From Facklamia lactis (GTDB taxonomy: Bacteria; Bacillota; Bacilli; Lactobacillales; Aerococcaceae), in contig NZ_JACBXQ010000006.1 in NCBI RefSeq assembly GCF_015863205.1, positions 62,001 through 126,000 of the forward strand: 64,000 nt of DNA. Direction: 5' to 3'. The position numbers were made by a program, and so were the translations under genes. Shown piece after piece: positions 8,128-16,896 of the stretch. Position 1 is the first letter of the stretch; every line of letters begins with the position of its first letter. The notes under the pieces were generated by a model. The model saw only the letters and a program-made list of their open reading frames with translations, searched no databases and had not been told where the DNA came from.

Positions 8128-8868
8128 TCATTTTTTATGATCTGTCATTTTAATTAGCAAATTAAAGGTTGCTTGACTCACAAAAACAATTAATAAGATA
8201 AGAACTGTTGCCACCACAATCACATCCATACGACTTCGCTGATAACCTCGAGCAATCGCAACTGTTCCCAATCCTCCACCACCCACAGCTCCTGCCATAG
8301 CTGTTAAACCAATAACGTTTATGACTGTTGAGGCGGAAACTCTTAATAATGCAGGCAAACCTTCTCTTAAATATACTCTGAAGATAATATCTAGGGGGGA
8401 TGACCCCATTGCTTCTGCCGCTTCTATCACTCCCGGATCAACCTCTAATAAGGCAATCTCTACTTGTCGCGCAAAGAAAGGGATGGTACCTACAATAATT
8501 GGAACACTTGCAGCAGTTGCTCCAATAGAAGTTCCCGCAACAATTCGAGTGAAATTGACTAAAAGCGCCAATAATATAACAAAAGGAATCGAGCGAAAAA
8601 TATTGATTAATGTATCGAGTGCTTTATAAAAACCACGATGAGGCAAAAGTCCCTTTGGTCCGGTTAAAGTCATCATAATTCCCACTATTAAGCCAATAAC
8701 TCCCGCAATTACGACTGTTAATAATAACATATAAAGCGTTTCAACAAAGGCAACTGCAAATTCATCTAATAAAGGCCAGGCATTAGGCAATAATTCTTCC
8801 ATTTTTGCTGAAAATCCTGGAAAAGAATCTGTCACCGCATCATACCATTCCAACTTTAAATTATTCAT
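8128..8868 (-). CDS. metI: Methionine ABC transporter permease
   Basis: This inner-membrane subunit has about five transmembrane helices. The coupling EAA-type loop is visible as EAAEAMGSSPLDIIFRVYLREGLPALL, which contacts the ATPase MetN. The N-terminal region ELLPNAWPLLDEFAVAFVETLYM is typical of MetI. I placed the start at ATG 8868 because AAGGGAGGG sits at the right distance; this start overlaps the metN stop by 8 bases, indicating translational coupling. The longer in-frame ATG at 8889 would lie upstream of that ribosome site. Confidence 0.93.
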   Translation of the reverse strand: MNNLKLEWYDAVTDSFPGFSAKMEELLPNAWPLLDEFAVAFVETLYMLLLTVVIAGVIGLIVGIMMTLTGPKGLLPHRGFYKALDTLINIFRSIPFVILLALLVNFTRIVAGTSIGATAASVPIIVGTIPFFARQVEIALLEVDPGVIEAAEAMGSSPLDIIFRVYLREGLPALLRVSASTVINVIGLTAMAGAVGGGGLGTVAIARGYQRSRMDVIVVATVLILLIVFVSQATFNLLIKMTDHKK

Positions 8869-9916
8869 AAGCTCCCTCCCTTCTGTCATTGATAATCTCT
8901 ATACTTACTTTACGTTTGTGGAGATATTCTATGGCTTCTTCTAATGCTTTTTCTTCTGCTTCAATTGCAACTAACAAGTTTCCTACAGGAACGCCTTGAA
9001 GTACTTCCACATTACCATAGAGAATATTCACTACCACATTAAAGTCTTTTACTAATTGAGCAATTAATGGTTGCGTTGTATCTCGACCAACGTAGGAAAT
9101 GCGAGCAATCTTTTGATTTTCCAAGAAGTTACTTTGGCCTCTCTGATCTAAGACCAACTTAATTTCTCGATCAAAATGAGTGGCTGTATCAATAAATTCT
9201 TTGGTTAAATTATTTTGAGGATTGGTAAAAACATTCACGATTGAGCCCTTTTCTATAATTTGTCCATTCTCCATAACAGCTACTTTCTGACAAAGTTTTT
9301 TTACAACTGCCATTTCATGAGTAATAATCACAATGGTTAAACCTAAGTTCTGATTTAAATCTCGTAATAAATCCAAGATAGACTGCGTTGTTTTGGGATC
9401 TAAAGCGGATGTGGCTTCATCACAAAGCAGTATATCTGGATCATTGGCCAATGCCCTAGCAATCGCCACTCTTTGCTTTTGACCGCCCGATATTTGGCTC
9501 GGATAGGCATCTTTTTTATCAAATATTCCCACCAATTCTAATAAGCTTTGAACTTTTTCGTCTTTTTCTTTTTTACTTAGGCCTGAATCTTTTAAAGGAA
9601 AGGCAACGTTCTCGGCAATCGTTCGAGATTCCATTAAATTAAAATGCTGAAAAATCATGCCAATTTTCTTTCTAGCTTTTCTTAATTCCTTGGCGGACAA
9701 GTCTAACATGTGTTGTTTATTTACCTGAACATTTCCTTTACTAGGTCTCTGTAATAAATTAATCGTTCTCACTAATGTTGACTTTCCTGCACCTGAATAA
9801 CCTACTATTCCATAAATTTCCCCTGCTTCAACATGCAAATCGACATTTTTTACAGCCTTCACTAATCTTCCATCGTCACCTTCAAACACAACCTCAATAT
9901 TCTTTAAATCGATCAA
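8861..9916 (-). CDS. metN: Methionine ABC transporter ATP-binding protein
   Basis: This ATPase powers methionine import. It has Walker A GYSGAGKST, signature [14 protein letters not shown], Walker B ILLCDEATSALDP and the switch histidine in ITHEM. The C-terminal ~80 residues (from about ARISYVGRD) form the NIL domain that binds methionine and gives feedback inhibition in this family. A strong AAAGGAGGG is followed after five bases by TTG at 9916, so I take TTG as the start (MIDLKNIEVVF); an earlier in-frame TTG at 9937 would put the ribosome site inside the gene. It is the first gene after the T-box. Confidence 0.93.
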   Translation of the reverse strand: MIDLKNIEVVFEGDDGRLVKAVKNVDLHVEAGEIYGIVGYSGAGKSTLVRTINLLQRPSKGNVQVNKQHMLDLSAKELRKARKKIGMIFQHFNLMESRTIAENVAFPLKDSGLSKKEKDEKVQSLLELVGIFDKKDAYPSQISGGQKQRVAIARALANDPDILLCDEATSALDPKTTQSILDLLRDLNQNLGLTIVIITHEMAVVKKLCQKVAVMENGQIIEKGSIVNVFTNPQNNLTKEFIDTATHFDREIKLVLDQRGQSNFLENQKIARISYVGRDTTQPLIAQLVKDFNVVVNILYGNVEVLQGVPVGNLLVAIEAEEKALEEAIEYLHKRKVSIEIINDRREGAYE

Positions 9917-9945
9917 ATGATCCCTCCTTTTACCCAAACAAAAAA

Positions 9946-10200
9946 ACTCTCCTCCTGTTTAAAGGACGAGAGTGCGAATTCGCGTGGTACCACCTTATTT
10001 CGTAACTATATCGCTATAATTACCTTATCCAGTACTTACTTTACATTTAAATAAACGTATAATACTGCTGCTTCTGTAACGGAAGCTACCGTTTGTTCTT
10101 ATTGCTTACGCATTCAGAACAACCACTCAATGGCCATTTTCAATTGTCGCTCACTATCCATTCTCACCTACCATGGACTCTCTTTATAGCGATTAACAAA
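9946..10200 (-). promoter_or_regulatory. T-box leader, methionine-specific
   Basis: The leader of metNIQ contains the conserved T-box sequence AAGGTGGTACCACGCG (9996 down to 9981) just upstream of a terminator hairpin (ACTCTC-TCCT stem, 9946-9973) that ends in seven T. Upstream lies a stem I region with GGTGAGAATGG and a specifier-loop context TGAATGC, in which ATG occupies 10113-10111. Uncharged tRNA-Met should pair with this codon and with the T-box, favouring the antiterminator and transport of methionine. The motif and terminator are seen directly; the specifier codon is my structural reading, supported by the operon's function. Confidence 0.88.
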
Positions 10201-10351
10201 TCTACTTTCCACTTCAATGTGTTTAATTTAATTTTAAACTCATTTTAATAGGTAGTTTTCTAATTGTCAACTTATTTTTCTCATAAGAAGATGGTAACCT
10301 TCAAAAACTATGCTACAATAATTATTACAAATCTGTAAAGGTGGAGAGAAT

Positions 10352-11515
10352 ATGACAGAAATCACATTGAATAAACGTCTCAAAAAACTTCAAGCTAGCC
10401 CTATTCGTGCCTTTAATGATCAAATCTCCGATATTGAAGGGATCATTCGCTTAACACTTGGCGAGCCTGATTTTGATACTCCTCAATTCATTAAAGATGC
10501 CAGTAAACGTGCTATGGATCAACAGGGAAATGGCTATACCCATTCCAAAGGCCTCAAAGAACTTCGTGAGGCAATCAGTGCTTATTTACAACGAAAATAT
10601 CAACTCTCTTATGACCCTGATTCAGAAATCATTGTCACTCATGGTGCAACAGAAGCAATATTTGCTAGTCTGATGGGGATTTTAAACCCTGGAGACAAAG
10701 TTCTGGTTCCTTCTCCTAATTATGCTGTATATGGGACACAAGTGGGAATCTGCGGAGGAGAGCTTATTCAATTGGACGTTTCCCACAACCAATTTATCCT
10801 TTCACCAGAACAGCTCGAAGAAGCACTGAAAGAATCACCTCAGATTAAAGTTTTGTTATTCAACCATCCATCCAACCCTACAGGAAAATCATATTCAGCT
10901 GATCAACTAAAAGCTTTAGCCACCGTTATCAAAAGACATCAATTATTAGTTATTTCCGATGAAATTTATTCTGAGCTCACCTACGATCGTGAACACATTT
11001 CGATGGCTAATTATCTACCGGATCAAACAATACTAATCAATGGAGCGTCAAAATCCCATGCCATGACCGGTTGGCGAATGGGCTTCATCTGTGCACCAGA
11101 CTGGATCTTATCTGAAATCTTTAAAGCCCATCAATCTTGCATTAATACGCCTACCACTCAAGCTCAATATGCCGCCATCTCTGCCTACAATGAAGGCGAT
11201 GAAATCATCGAAGAGATGCGTCGAGCTTATCTTGAAAGACGAAACTATTTGGTGAATAATTTTAAAGAATTAGGTTATCAAGTCAGCAATCCTCAAGGGG
11301 CATTCTACCTTTTTGTGCAAGTTCCAGATTGGTTTGAAGGGGATGATTATGACTTTTGTTTTCAATTAGCTCAAAAAGCAAAAGTCGGTTTAGTACCTGG
11401 TCAAGCGTTTGGACCAGCCGGTTACCGCTATTTTAGACTTTCTTATGCAGCTAGCATGGTAAATTTAAAAGAAGCCATGCACAGAATTAAAAATTTTACT
11501 CACATCAGTCAATAA
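10352..11515 (+). CDS. Class I/II PLP-dependent aminotransferase (PatA/AspC-like)
   Basis: This fold-type I enzyme should move amino groups between an amino acid and a 2-oxo acid in the cytoplasm. Visible are the N-terminal LGEPDFDTP, substrate loop HPSNPTGK, PLP-contacting SDEIYSELTYD, and the Schiff-base lysine in GASKSHAMTGWRMG. The C-terminal arginine motif is YFRLSYA. The length of 387 residues is normal for the aspartate/aromatic aminotransferase Ib group. A ribosome site GGTGGAGA precedes the ATG. It is divergent from the met operon; its substrate cannot be fixed, though MetC/PatA-type or aspartate activity would be reasonable. Confidence 0.88.
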   Translation: MTEITLNKRLKKLQASPIRAFNDQISDIEGIIRLTLGEPDFDTPQFIKDASKRAMDQQGNGYTHSKGLKELREAISAYLQRKYQLSYDPDSEIIVTHGATEAIFASLMGILNPGDKVLVPSPNYAVYGTQVGICGGELIQLDVSHNQFILSPEQLEEALKESPQIKVLLFNHPSNPTGKSYSADQLKALATVIKRHQLLVISDEIYSELTYDREHISMANYLPDQTILINGASKSHAMTGWRMGFICAPDWILSEIFKAHQSCINTPTTQAQYAAISAYNEGDEIIEEMRRAYLERRNYLVNNFKELGYQVSNPQGAFYLFVQVPDWFEGDDYDFCFQLAQKAKVGLVPGQAFGPAGYRYFRLSYAASMVNLKEAMHRIKNFTHISQ

Positions 11516-11545
11516 AAGTAAGGCGGACTTTTCCGCCTTACTTTT
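11514..11545. terminator. Bidirectional terminator between aminotransferase and nitroreductase
   Basis: AAAAGTAAGGCGGA pairs perfectly with its complement over a 4-base loop, with T runs on both strands. It serves the plus-strand aminotransferase and the convergent minus-strand nitroreductase, whose stop codon overlaps it. Confidence 0.9.
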
Positions 11546-12318
11546 TATTCTTCAAACATTTCTTCTTTCTCCAACATCACATCAAACCCTTGTGTTTTTA
11601 CAACTTGCATCATTTTTGATCTCAACATTTTACCGGACTCTATTTTATCTTTCACTTGATCTGTGAAGGAATCTGACCGTTGATTTTTCTCTCTAGTATC
11701 ATAATACTGCGTCATCTCAGTATCATATTCCTTTAACAATTCTAAATAATCAGAATAAGCAGAATAGGTATTTTCCCCAACTTTATACTCAACGGGAATT
11801 CTTGGTTTTAATTCTGGATTATCATTCGGATAACCGTAACCCAAGCCTACAATCGGAAAAGTTAGCGAAGGCAATTGTAATAATTCAATCATTTTTGCAC
11901 TATCATTTAAAATAGAGCCAAAATAAACAGCACCAAAACCTAACGATTCAGCAGCGATTGTGAAAGTTTGAGCTTGGATGTAGGCATCTGCTACTCCTTG
12001 AAAAAAATTATCCATCGAGCGATATTTTTCTCCTGTATAGCCTTTTGCTTTCGCAATCTGACTATTTCGATACAAATCTACCACAAAGATCATTAATTCT
12101 GGCACATGATTAATATAAGGTTGATTCGCTATCTTCGCAATTTCTTGCTTAATGCTTCCATCAGTTATTCGAATAACTGATGCGGTTTGCATACCAGTTG
12201 AAGTAGCTGCCCGATTCATTGTTTCTAATAATAAGGATCGTTTCTCTTCTTCTACTTTTTGATCCTTAAAAAAGCGGATCGATCGATGGTTCTGTATTGT
12301 TTCAATGGTTGAATTCAC
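11545..12318 (-). CDS. NADPH-dependent nitro/flavin reductase (NfsA/Frp family)
   Basis: This is an FMN-dependent oxidoreductase of the nitroreductase superfamily, likely reducing flavins, quinones or nitro compounds with NAD(P)H. Family traits are the N-terminal IQNHRSIRFFKDQKV, AATSTGMQTASVIRI (FMN phosphate contacts), the AAESLGFGAVYFGSI segment and VGLGYGYP near residue 170. Length (257 residues) agrees with NfsA-type members. The start is GTG with AAAGGA eight bases upstream. It stands alone, convergent with the aminotransferase gene. Confidence 0.88.
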   Translation of the reverse strand: MNSTIETIQNHRSIRFFKDQKVEEEKRSLLLETMNRAATSTGMQTASVIRITDGSIKQEIAKIANQPYINHVPELMIFVVDLYRNSQIAKAKGYTGEKYRSMDNFFQGVADAYIQAQTFTIAAESLGFGAVYFGSILNDSAKMIELLQLPSLTFPIVGLGYGYPNDNPELKPRIPVEYKVGENTYSAYSDYLELLKEYDTEMTQYYDTREKNQRSDSFTDQVKDKIESGKMLRSKMMQVVKTQGFDVMLEKEEMFEE

Positions 12319-12404
12319 TCTATCATTCCTTTTATTCTTTGATTTCTTCCTTTAAAATAACATTAACAGAAAGTTTTCACCAGTAAAACAAAAGGAGGTA
12401 AGAA

Positions 12405-13538
12405 ATGACTCAAAAAAAGATTGCTATTATTGGCGGAGGAATAGTGGGAAGCACAGCTGCCTACTATTTAGCTAAGAATCACCATCAAGTAACGCTTTTT
12501 AATATTGATCGAGGTCAAGCAAGTAAAGCTGCTGCTGGTATTATTTGTCCATGGTTCTCAAAGCGAAGAAATAAAAATTGGAACTTTCTCGTTTCAAAGG
12601 GAGCTGAATTCTATCGTTTGTTCATGGAGGATCTTCAAGCCGATGGTTTCGATAGTCAACAAATCTTTCAAGTAAACGGAGCCCTTCTTCTCAGAAAAAA
12701 TTCAGAAGAAATCATCAGGGATCAAAAAATATTTACTCAAAAAATTACAGATTCTCCCTCTATACAACAAATTAAAACTGTAAACCATGAACAAATTAAA
12801 GACTATTTTCCATTGCTTAAAACAGACCTCAATGCCACTTGGGTAAAAGGAGGAGCCTGCGTTGACGGAAAAGCTCTCATAAATCTATTAAAAGAGGCCT
12901 TTGTTCACCATGGGGGAGAGTATATTTCTGCGCACGCCAAGTTAAGAAAATATAGACAGAATCAGATTCTTATTCAATGGGAAAATCAAGAAGAATGCTT
13001 TGACTTTGTTCTTCTAGCTGCTGGCGCATGGCTAGCTGAACTATTAACTCCTCTTGGACTTGAGTGTGATATTGAAGCTCAGAAAGGACAACTATTTTCC
13101 GTCTTCCAACCTGAATGGCAAGGAAATAACTGGCCGGTCGTCATGCCACCGGGAGGCTTTGATATTATTCCTTTCCCAACAGGTGAAATTATCATAGGAG
13201 CCTCACATGAAAAAAATTCAGGCTTTGACCTATCGCTTGATCCTAATATTATCAACAATTTAAAGCAATTAGCCTTGCCTTACTTTCCTAGTCTAAAAGA
13301 ATTACCTATCCATCGAACAGCTGTTGGAATCCGAGCCTATACTCCTACATCAGATGTTCTAATTGGACAAGTGCCTCATTTCAATAACCTATGGGCTATT
13401 TCAGGATTAGGTGCCTCAGGTTTAACAAATGGCCCCTACCTTGGCTATCAATGGTATTCATTACTTGCACATGGTGCTTGGGATATCGATCCTGAACACT
13501 TCCCAATAAATAAATTTATTAGAAAAAATAGAAAATAA
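12405..13538 (+). CDS. FAD-dependent amine/amino acid oxidoreductase (DAO family)
   Basis: The N-terminus carries the dinucleotide-binding motif IAIIGGGIVGSTAAYYLAK, and the rest matches the DadA/glycine-oxidase DAO fold: AAAGIICPWFS, an internal LLAAGAW strand, the PFPTGEIIIGASHE segment, and the C-terminal FAD-binding ISGLGASGLTNGPYLG. It probably oxidises a D-amino acid, glycine or a secondary amine; the substrate is not evident. A strong AAAGGAGGT lies upstream of the ATG at 12405. It stands divergent from the nitroreductase and upstream of mscL, without obvious operon partners. Confidence 0.85.
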   Translation: MTQKKIAIIGGGIVGSTAAYYLAKNHHQVTLFNIDRGQASKAAAGIICPWFSKRRNKNWNFLVSKGAEFYRLFMEDLQADGFDSQQIFQVNGALLLRKNSEEIIRDQKIFTQKITDSPSIQQIKTVNHEQIKDYFPLLKTDLNATWVKGGACVDGKALINLLKEAFVHHGGEYISAHAKLRKYRQNQILIQWENQEECFDFVLLAAGAWLAELLTPLGLECDIEAQKGQLFSVFQPEWQGNNWPVVMPPGGFDIIPFPTGEIIIGASHEKNSGFDLSLDPNIINNLKQLALPYFPSLKELPIHRTAVGIRAYTPTSDVLIGQVPHFNNLWAISGLGASGLTNGPYLGYQWYSLLAHGAWDIDPEHFPINKFIRKNRK

Positions 13539-13625
13539 ACCTGTTTTAAGCGAAAAAATTTGCTTTCTCATAAAATCATGTTATTCTAATACTGTTATTA
13601 CTCAACTTCATAGGAGGTCATGAAT

Positions 13626-14009
13626 ATGTGGAAAGAATTCAAAGGCTTTATCTCAAATGATAATATTATTACTATGGCAACTGGTATTATCATGGGTTCT
13701 GCATTTACAGCTATTGTCAATTCATTAGTAGATGATATTTTTATGCCTATTATTGTTGCTTTTACTGGTCAAGCGGATGTATCTGGTCTAGCTGCAAAAA
13801 TTGGTGGGACAACATTAAATTATGGGCTATTTCTTCAAGCCATTATTAATTTTATTTTGGTCGCTTTCTTCTTATATATTACTCTTAAAGCTTTAGAGAA
13901 AGTTCAGAAGAAAAGAATTGTAGCACCCGATCCAGAACCTGTTGGTCCAACTGAAGTTGAATTACTTCAAGAAATTCTAAGTGAAATTAAAACTAATAAC
14001 AGCTTATAA
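13626..14009 (+). CDS. mscL: Large-conductance mechanosensitive channel
   Basis: MscL is a homopentameric tension-gated pore that releases solutes on hypo-osmotic shock. The N-terminal helix and first membrane segment are clear (FKGFISNDNIITMATGIIMGSAFTAIVNSLVDDIFMP), with the family's pore glycines and the conserved Asn-Ser-Leu turn. The second membrane segment is FLQAIINFILVAFFLYITLK and the C-terminal bundle is LLQEILSEIK. TAGGAGG is better spaced for the ATG at 13626 than for the in-frame ATG at 13620, so the 127-residue form is given. It ends in a strong terminator. Confidence 0.95.
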   Translation: MWKEFKGFISNDNIITMATGIIMGSAFTAIVNSLVDDIFMPIIVAFTGQADVSGLAAKIGGTTLNYGLFLQAIINFILVAFFLYITLKALEKVQKKRIVAPDPEPVGPTEVELLQEILSEIKTNNSL

Positions 14010-14017
14010 TGTACTAT

Positions 14018-14047
14018 AAAAAGCTCCTCAATATTGAGGAGCTTTTT
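14018..14047. terminator. Bidirectional terminator between mscL and tag
   Basis: A perfect 15-bp palindrome-like hairpin (AAAAAGCTCCTCAAT and complement) ends in T runs on both strands and separates convergent mscL and tag. Confidence 0.9.
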
Positions 14048-14601
14048 TATCTAAAATGACAATCTAATTCATGATCATTGATAATGCCAATTGCTTGTAA
14101 ATAAGAGTAAATGGTAACTGACCCAATAAATTTAAATCCATCTTTTTTCATCGATTTGGTTACTTCATCACTGAGCTCAGACCTAGATATCGTTTCCATA
14201 TTTTGACGATAGATAGTCTCTCCATTTGTAAAAGACCATATATATTGATCAAAACAGCCATATTCCATTTGAATCTTCTGAAATGCTTTTGCATTCTCAA
14301 TCGTCGCTTCTATTTTACCTCGATGACGTACAATTCCCTTATTAAGCATTAATGCTTCAATCTTACTTTGCCCATATTTAGCGATTTTATGATAATCAAA
14401 TCCATCAAAAGCTTGTTCAAAATTTTTCTGCTTCGATAAAACCAATTGCCAAGATAGCCCTACATGAAAACTTTCTAAAACCAACCACTTAAAAAGCTCT
14501 TGATCATCATGCTCTGCTTTTCCCCAAACATGATCATGATAATCTAAATAGTAATTGGGTTTTCCCTCAACCCAGCCACAGCGCTTAACTTGGTCTTCCA
14601 T
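14047..14601 (-). CDS. tag: DNA-3-methyladenine glycosylase I
   Basis: Tag removes 3-methyladenine from alkylated DNA to start base excision repair. The protein shows the family start with Cys8 in RCGW, the LDYHDHVWGKAEHDDQELFKWL block, and the GLSWQLVLSKQ substrate pocket. The C-terminal ELDCH supplies the remaining zinc ligands (His and Cys) of the zinc snap. Length (184 residues) is standard. It is the last gene of the minus-strand run that starts at dnaX, 10 bases after the DUF218 gene, so it may be read from the same transcript. Confidence 0.95.
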   Translation of the reverse strand: MEDQVKRCGWVEGKPNYYLDYHDHVWGKAEHDDQELFKWLVLESFHVGLSWQLVLSKQKNFEQAFDGFDYHKIAKYGQSKIEALMLNKGIVRHRGKIEATIENAKAFQKIQMEYGCFDQYIWSFTNGETIYRQNMETISRSELSDEVTKSMKKDGFKFIGSVTIYSYLQAIGIINDHELDCHFR

Positions 14602-14610
14602 TTTAACCTC

Positions 14611-15618
14611 CTATCGATAGATGTCCAAAACTTGAATGATACCTCGAATTAAAAATCCGATAATAAACAAATAATTCAATTCTTTTGTCAAAACAAAGAA
14701 TGCAATAAACTCTCGTAAAGTAGCAAAAACAACATGCGACACGCTACCGGCCACTCCTACAATATTTAACTGAAAATCCATCATCCAAGCATAAAAATAT
14801 GTCCTCAAGAGATGAAAATGACTGGTGATGATCAAACTGTTAGTAACCTCTTCATTATTCTTAAACATCATGCGGACAAACTTTAAGTTCTCTCGTGTAG
14901 AATGGGCCTGATTCTCTTGAATAATATCTTTTTTTGAAACTCCTTTTTGATAAAGATAGTCAGCCATCACCTGTGCTTCAGAAGGAAAATCCGCTTGGCT
15001 CTGTCCTCCCGTCACAATTACAATAGGTTTCTTGGTCGCCTTCAAATACACTCTTGTTCCTAACTCTAAACGTTTGCGCAAGACTTTACTAATCTTACCA
15101 TCTGCGGACAAACGTGCCCCTAAAATAATAATTGCTTGATAGTCTTTATATAAGGGACGATAAAAGCACAGAACCAGATTAATTATGACAAACAAAAGAA
15201 AATTAATAATCAAATAAATACTCGTAAGTGTATACACGCTTAAAAAACGTGCCAAATATGTATTTTTTTCTATGACTACCCAGGCAGTATATATAACAAT
15301 TCCAATAAAAGTTAGAGAAATAAAAATATTGAATATAATTCTTAAAAAGGAAATTTGACGATCATGGTCAATTCGACTTAGCATCAAGTATGCCAAAAAT
15401 AATAGAAAAAAAGGCATTAAGATTGCGAATGTTGACCCAAACAAATAAACATAATATCTAACTATCACAATGAATGACCATTTACTATCTTCCAATATCC
15501 CCAAAACTATGCTTAAAATAATAAAATATACCAAGGCAATAGGAGAAAACCAGCGCCATCTGACGAGTAACACAACGATTGTAAGTAGCCCCATTAAAAC
15601 AGCGATAACATAGAGCAT
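14611..15618 (-). CDS. DUF218 (YdcF/SanA-like) membrane protein
   Basis: The N-terminal ~160 residues contain several hydrophobic helices (about 2-20, 23-40, 55-80, 95-115, 130-155). They are followed by a DUF218 domain beginning IIILGARLSADGKISKVLRKRLE. The domain's conserved parts are visible: VTGGQSQADFPSEAQVMADYL and NQAHSTRENLKFV. YdcF-like domains bind S-adenosylmethionine or act in envelope integrity in some bacteria, but the role of the membrane-fused Firmicutes form is unknown. It follows rsmI closely. Confidence 0.85.
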   Translation of the reverse strand: MLYVIAVLMGLLTIVVLLVRWRWFSPIALVYFIILSIVLGILEDSKWSFIVIVRYYVYLFGSTFAILMPFFLLFLAYLMLSRIDHDRQISFLRIIFNIFISLTFIGIVIYTAWVVIEKNTYLARFLSVYTLTSIYLIINFLLFVIINLVLCFYRPLYKDYQAIIILGARLSADGKISKVLRKRLELGTRVYLKATKKPIVIVTGGQSQADFPSEAQVMADYLYQKGVSKKDIIQENQAHSTRENLKFVRMMFKNNEEVTNSLIITSHFHLLRTYFYAWMMDFQLNIVGVAGSVSHVVFATLREFIAFFVLTKELNYLFIIGFLIRGIIQVLDIYR

Positions 15619-15632
15619 AAAGATCCTCTCTT

Positions 15633-16526
15633 CTATTTCGATTCTTGATCTAATTCATGAAAAGCAGCATAAATGATTTGTTTTCTAACTTGATGATACT
15701 GTGCAATTTGTTTAATTGCTTCTTTAGCGCTCAATCCCTCTTCATCCATTAGTCCTAATACCTGATCTTTGTAGCTTAAACTATCATCAACCACTCTCTT
15801 ATGTTGTTTTATCTCCGAACCTCCATTCACAAGAAGGACACATTCTCCTTTTAATGGTTGTTTTTCTAAGTATTCTTCCAATTCACTCGCACTTCCACGA
15901 ATGTATTCTTCGAATTTCTTACTAATTTCTCGTGCGATCACTAATAATACATCATCACCCAAAATTTCTCGTATCTTACTAATTGTCTTATGTACACGAT
16001 AAGGAGATTCGTAGAAGATAGCTGTTTCCTTTCTTTGAGAGATTTGATCCAGTATTTCTAATTGATCCTTATTAGATCGAGGGAAAAATCCATAATAACT
16101 AAATTGATTAGCTGGAAGACCAGAAGAAATCAAAGCAGTTAAAGCGGCATTAGCCCCAGGTAAACTAATAACTGAAAGAGATGACTCCAGAGCTGACTGA
16201 ACAAGGGGATGACCGGGATCATTAATCAGCGGCATTCCTGCATCACTGATTAAAGCAATACTGTGTCCAGACTTCAAATAATCCACCCATTGTTTCACTT
16301 GATGAACAGAAGTAAATTCATGAAAAGAATGCATCGGAGTTTCAATCTCATAATACTTCATCAATTTCTGTGATTGTCGAGTATCTTCTGCTAAAATTTT
16401 ATCCACCTCTTTCAAGGTAGAAATGGCCCTAAAAGTCATATCCTCCAAATTTCCAATAGGAGTTGGAACTAGATACAATTTACCTTCACCATTAGAAGTC
16501 TCATTAAAACTCTTTTGTATTTGCAA
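15633..16526 (-). CDS. rsmI: 16S rRNA (cytidine1402-2'-O)-methyltransferase
   Basis: RsmI methylates the ribose of C1402 in the decoding centre of 16S rRNA, using S-adenosylmethionine. The tetrapyrrole-methylase fold is recognisable from LYLVPTPIGNLEDMTFRAI, LAEDTRQSQKLM, the ALISDAGMPLINDPGHPLV motif, and LPGANAALTALISSGLP. Length (297 residues) is typical. The start is TTG at 16526 with AAGGAG upstream. It lies two bases from the GIY-YIG gene in the conserved holB-yabA-rsmI region of Firmicutes. Confidence 0.95.
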   Translation of the reverse strand: MQIQKSFNETSNGEGKLYLVPTPIGNLEDMTFRAISTLKEVDKILAEDTRQSQKLMKYYEIETPMHSFHEFTSVHQVKQWVDYLKSGHSIALISDAGMPLINDPGHPLVQSALESSLSVISLPGANAALTALISSGLPANQFSYYGFFPRSNKDQLEILDQISQRKETAIFYESPYRVHKTISKIREILGDDVLLVIAREISKKFEEYIRGSASELEEYLEKQPLKGECVLLVNGGSEIKQHKRVVDDSLSYKDQVLGLMDEEGLSAKEAIKQIAQYHQVRKQIIYAAFHELDQESK

Positions 16527-16527
16527 T

Positions 16528-16896
16528 CTAATTCTCCTTCCTAATATTCCCAGTCAACATTTGCTCTAAGCGCTCCACTCGATCCATATAATCATATATC
16601 ACAACCTCTTTTTGCTGTAAATCTCGTATTCCATGATCTCGTAAGTATTGCTCTTTCTCCCGCCGCTTCAATCGCTTAAAACGGGCTTCTGCCGACATCG
16701 CTAGTGACTTACTAATCCATTTCTCTGCATAGATCAATTGCACGGGCCTTCTCTTAGATAATTTTGTGTATTTAGCTCCCTTGCCTTGGTTATGTGTTTC
16801 GATTCTTGAAGTCAAATCATTAGTATATCCTGCATATAAGGTATGATCTTTACAATATACAACATAAAAGAAATGCACATTATTGTTTATTTCCAA
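16528..16896 (-). CDS. GIY-YIG endonuclease-superfamily protein (YazA-like)
   Basis: This small protein has the GIY-YIG fold signature in FYVVYCKDHTLYAGYTNDL followed by an Arg in the SRIETHNQGKGAKYT block. YazA/YhbQ homologues are small stand-alone GIY-YIG domains; some act as DNA structure nucleases, but this subgroup is not assigned a pathway. The C-terminal ~35 residues are polar and basic. The TTG at 16896 (AAGGA upstream) overlaps the trmN6 stop by 17 bases; an internal GTG at 16878 is the alternative. The position between trmN6 and rsmI is the same as yazA in B. subtilis. Confidence 0.88.
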   Translation of the reverse strand: MEINNNVHFFYVVYCKDHTLYAGYTNDLTSRIETHNQGKGAKYTKLSKRRPVQLIYAEKWISKSLAMSAEARFKRLKRREKEQYLRDHGIRDLQQKEVVIYDYMDRVERLEQMLTGNIRKEN

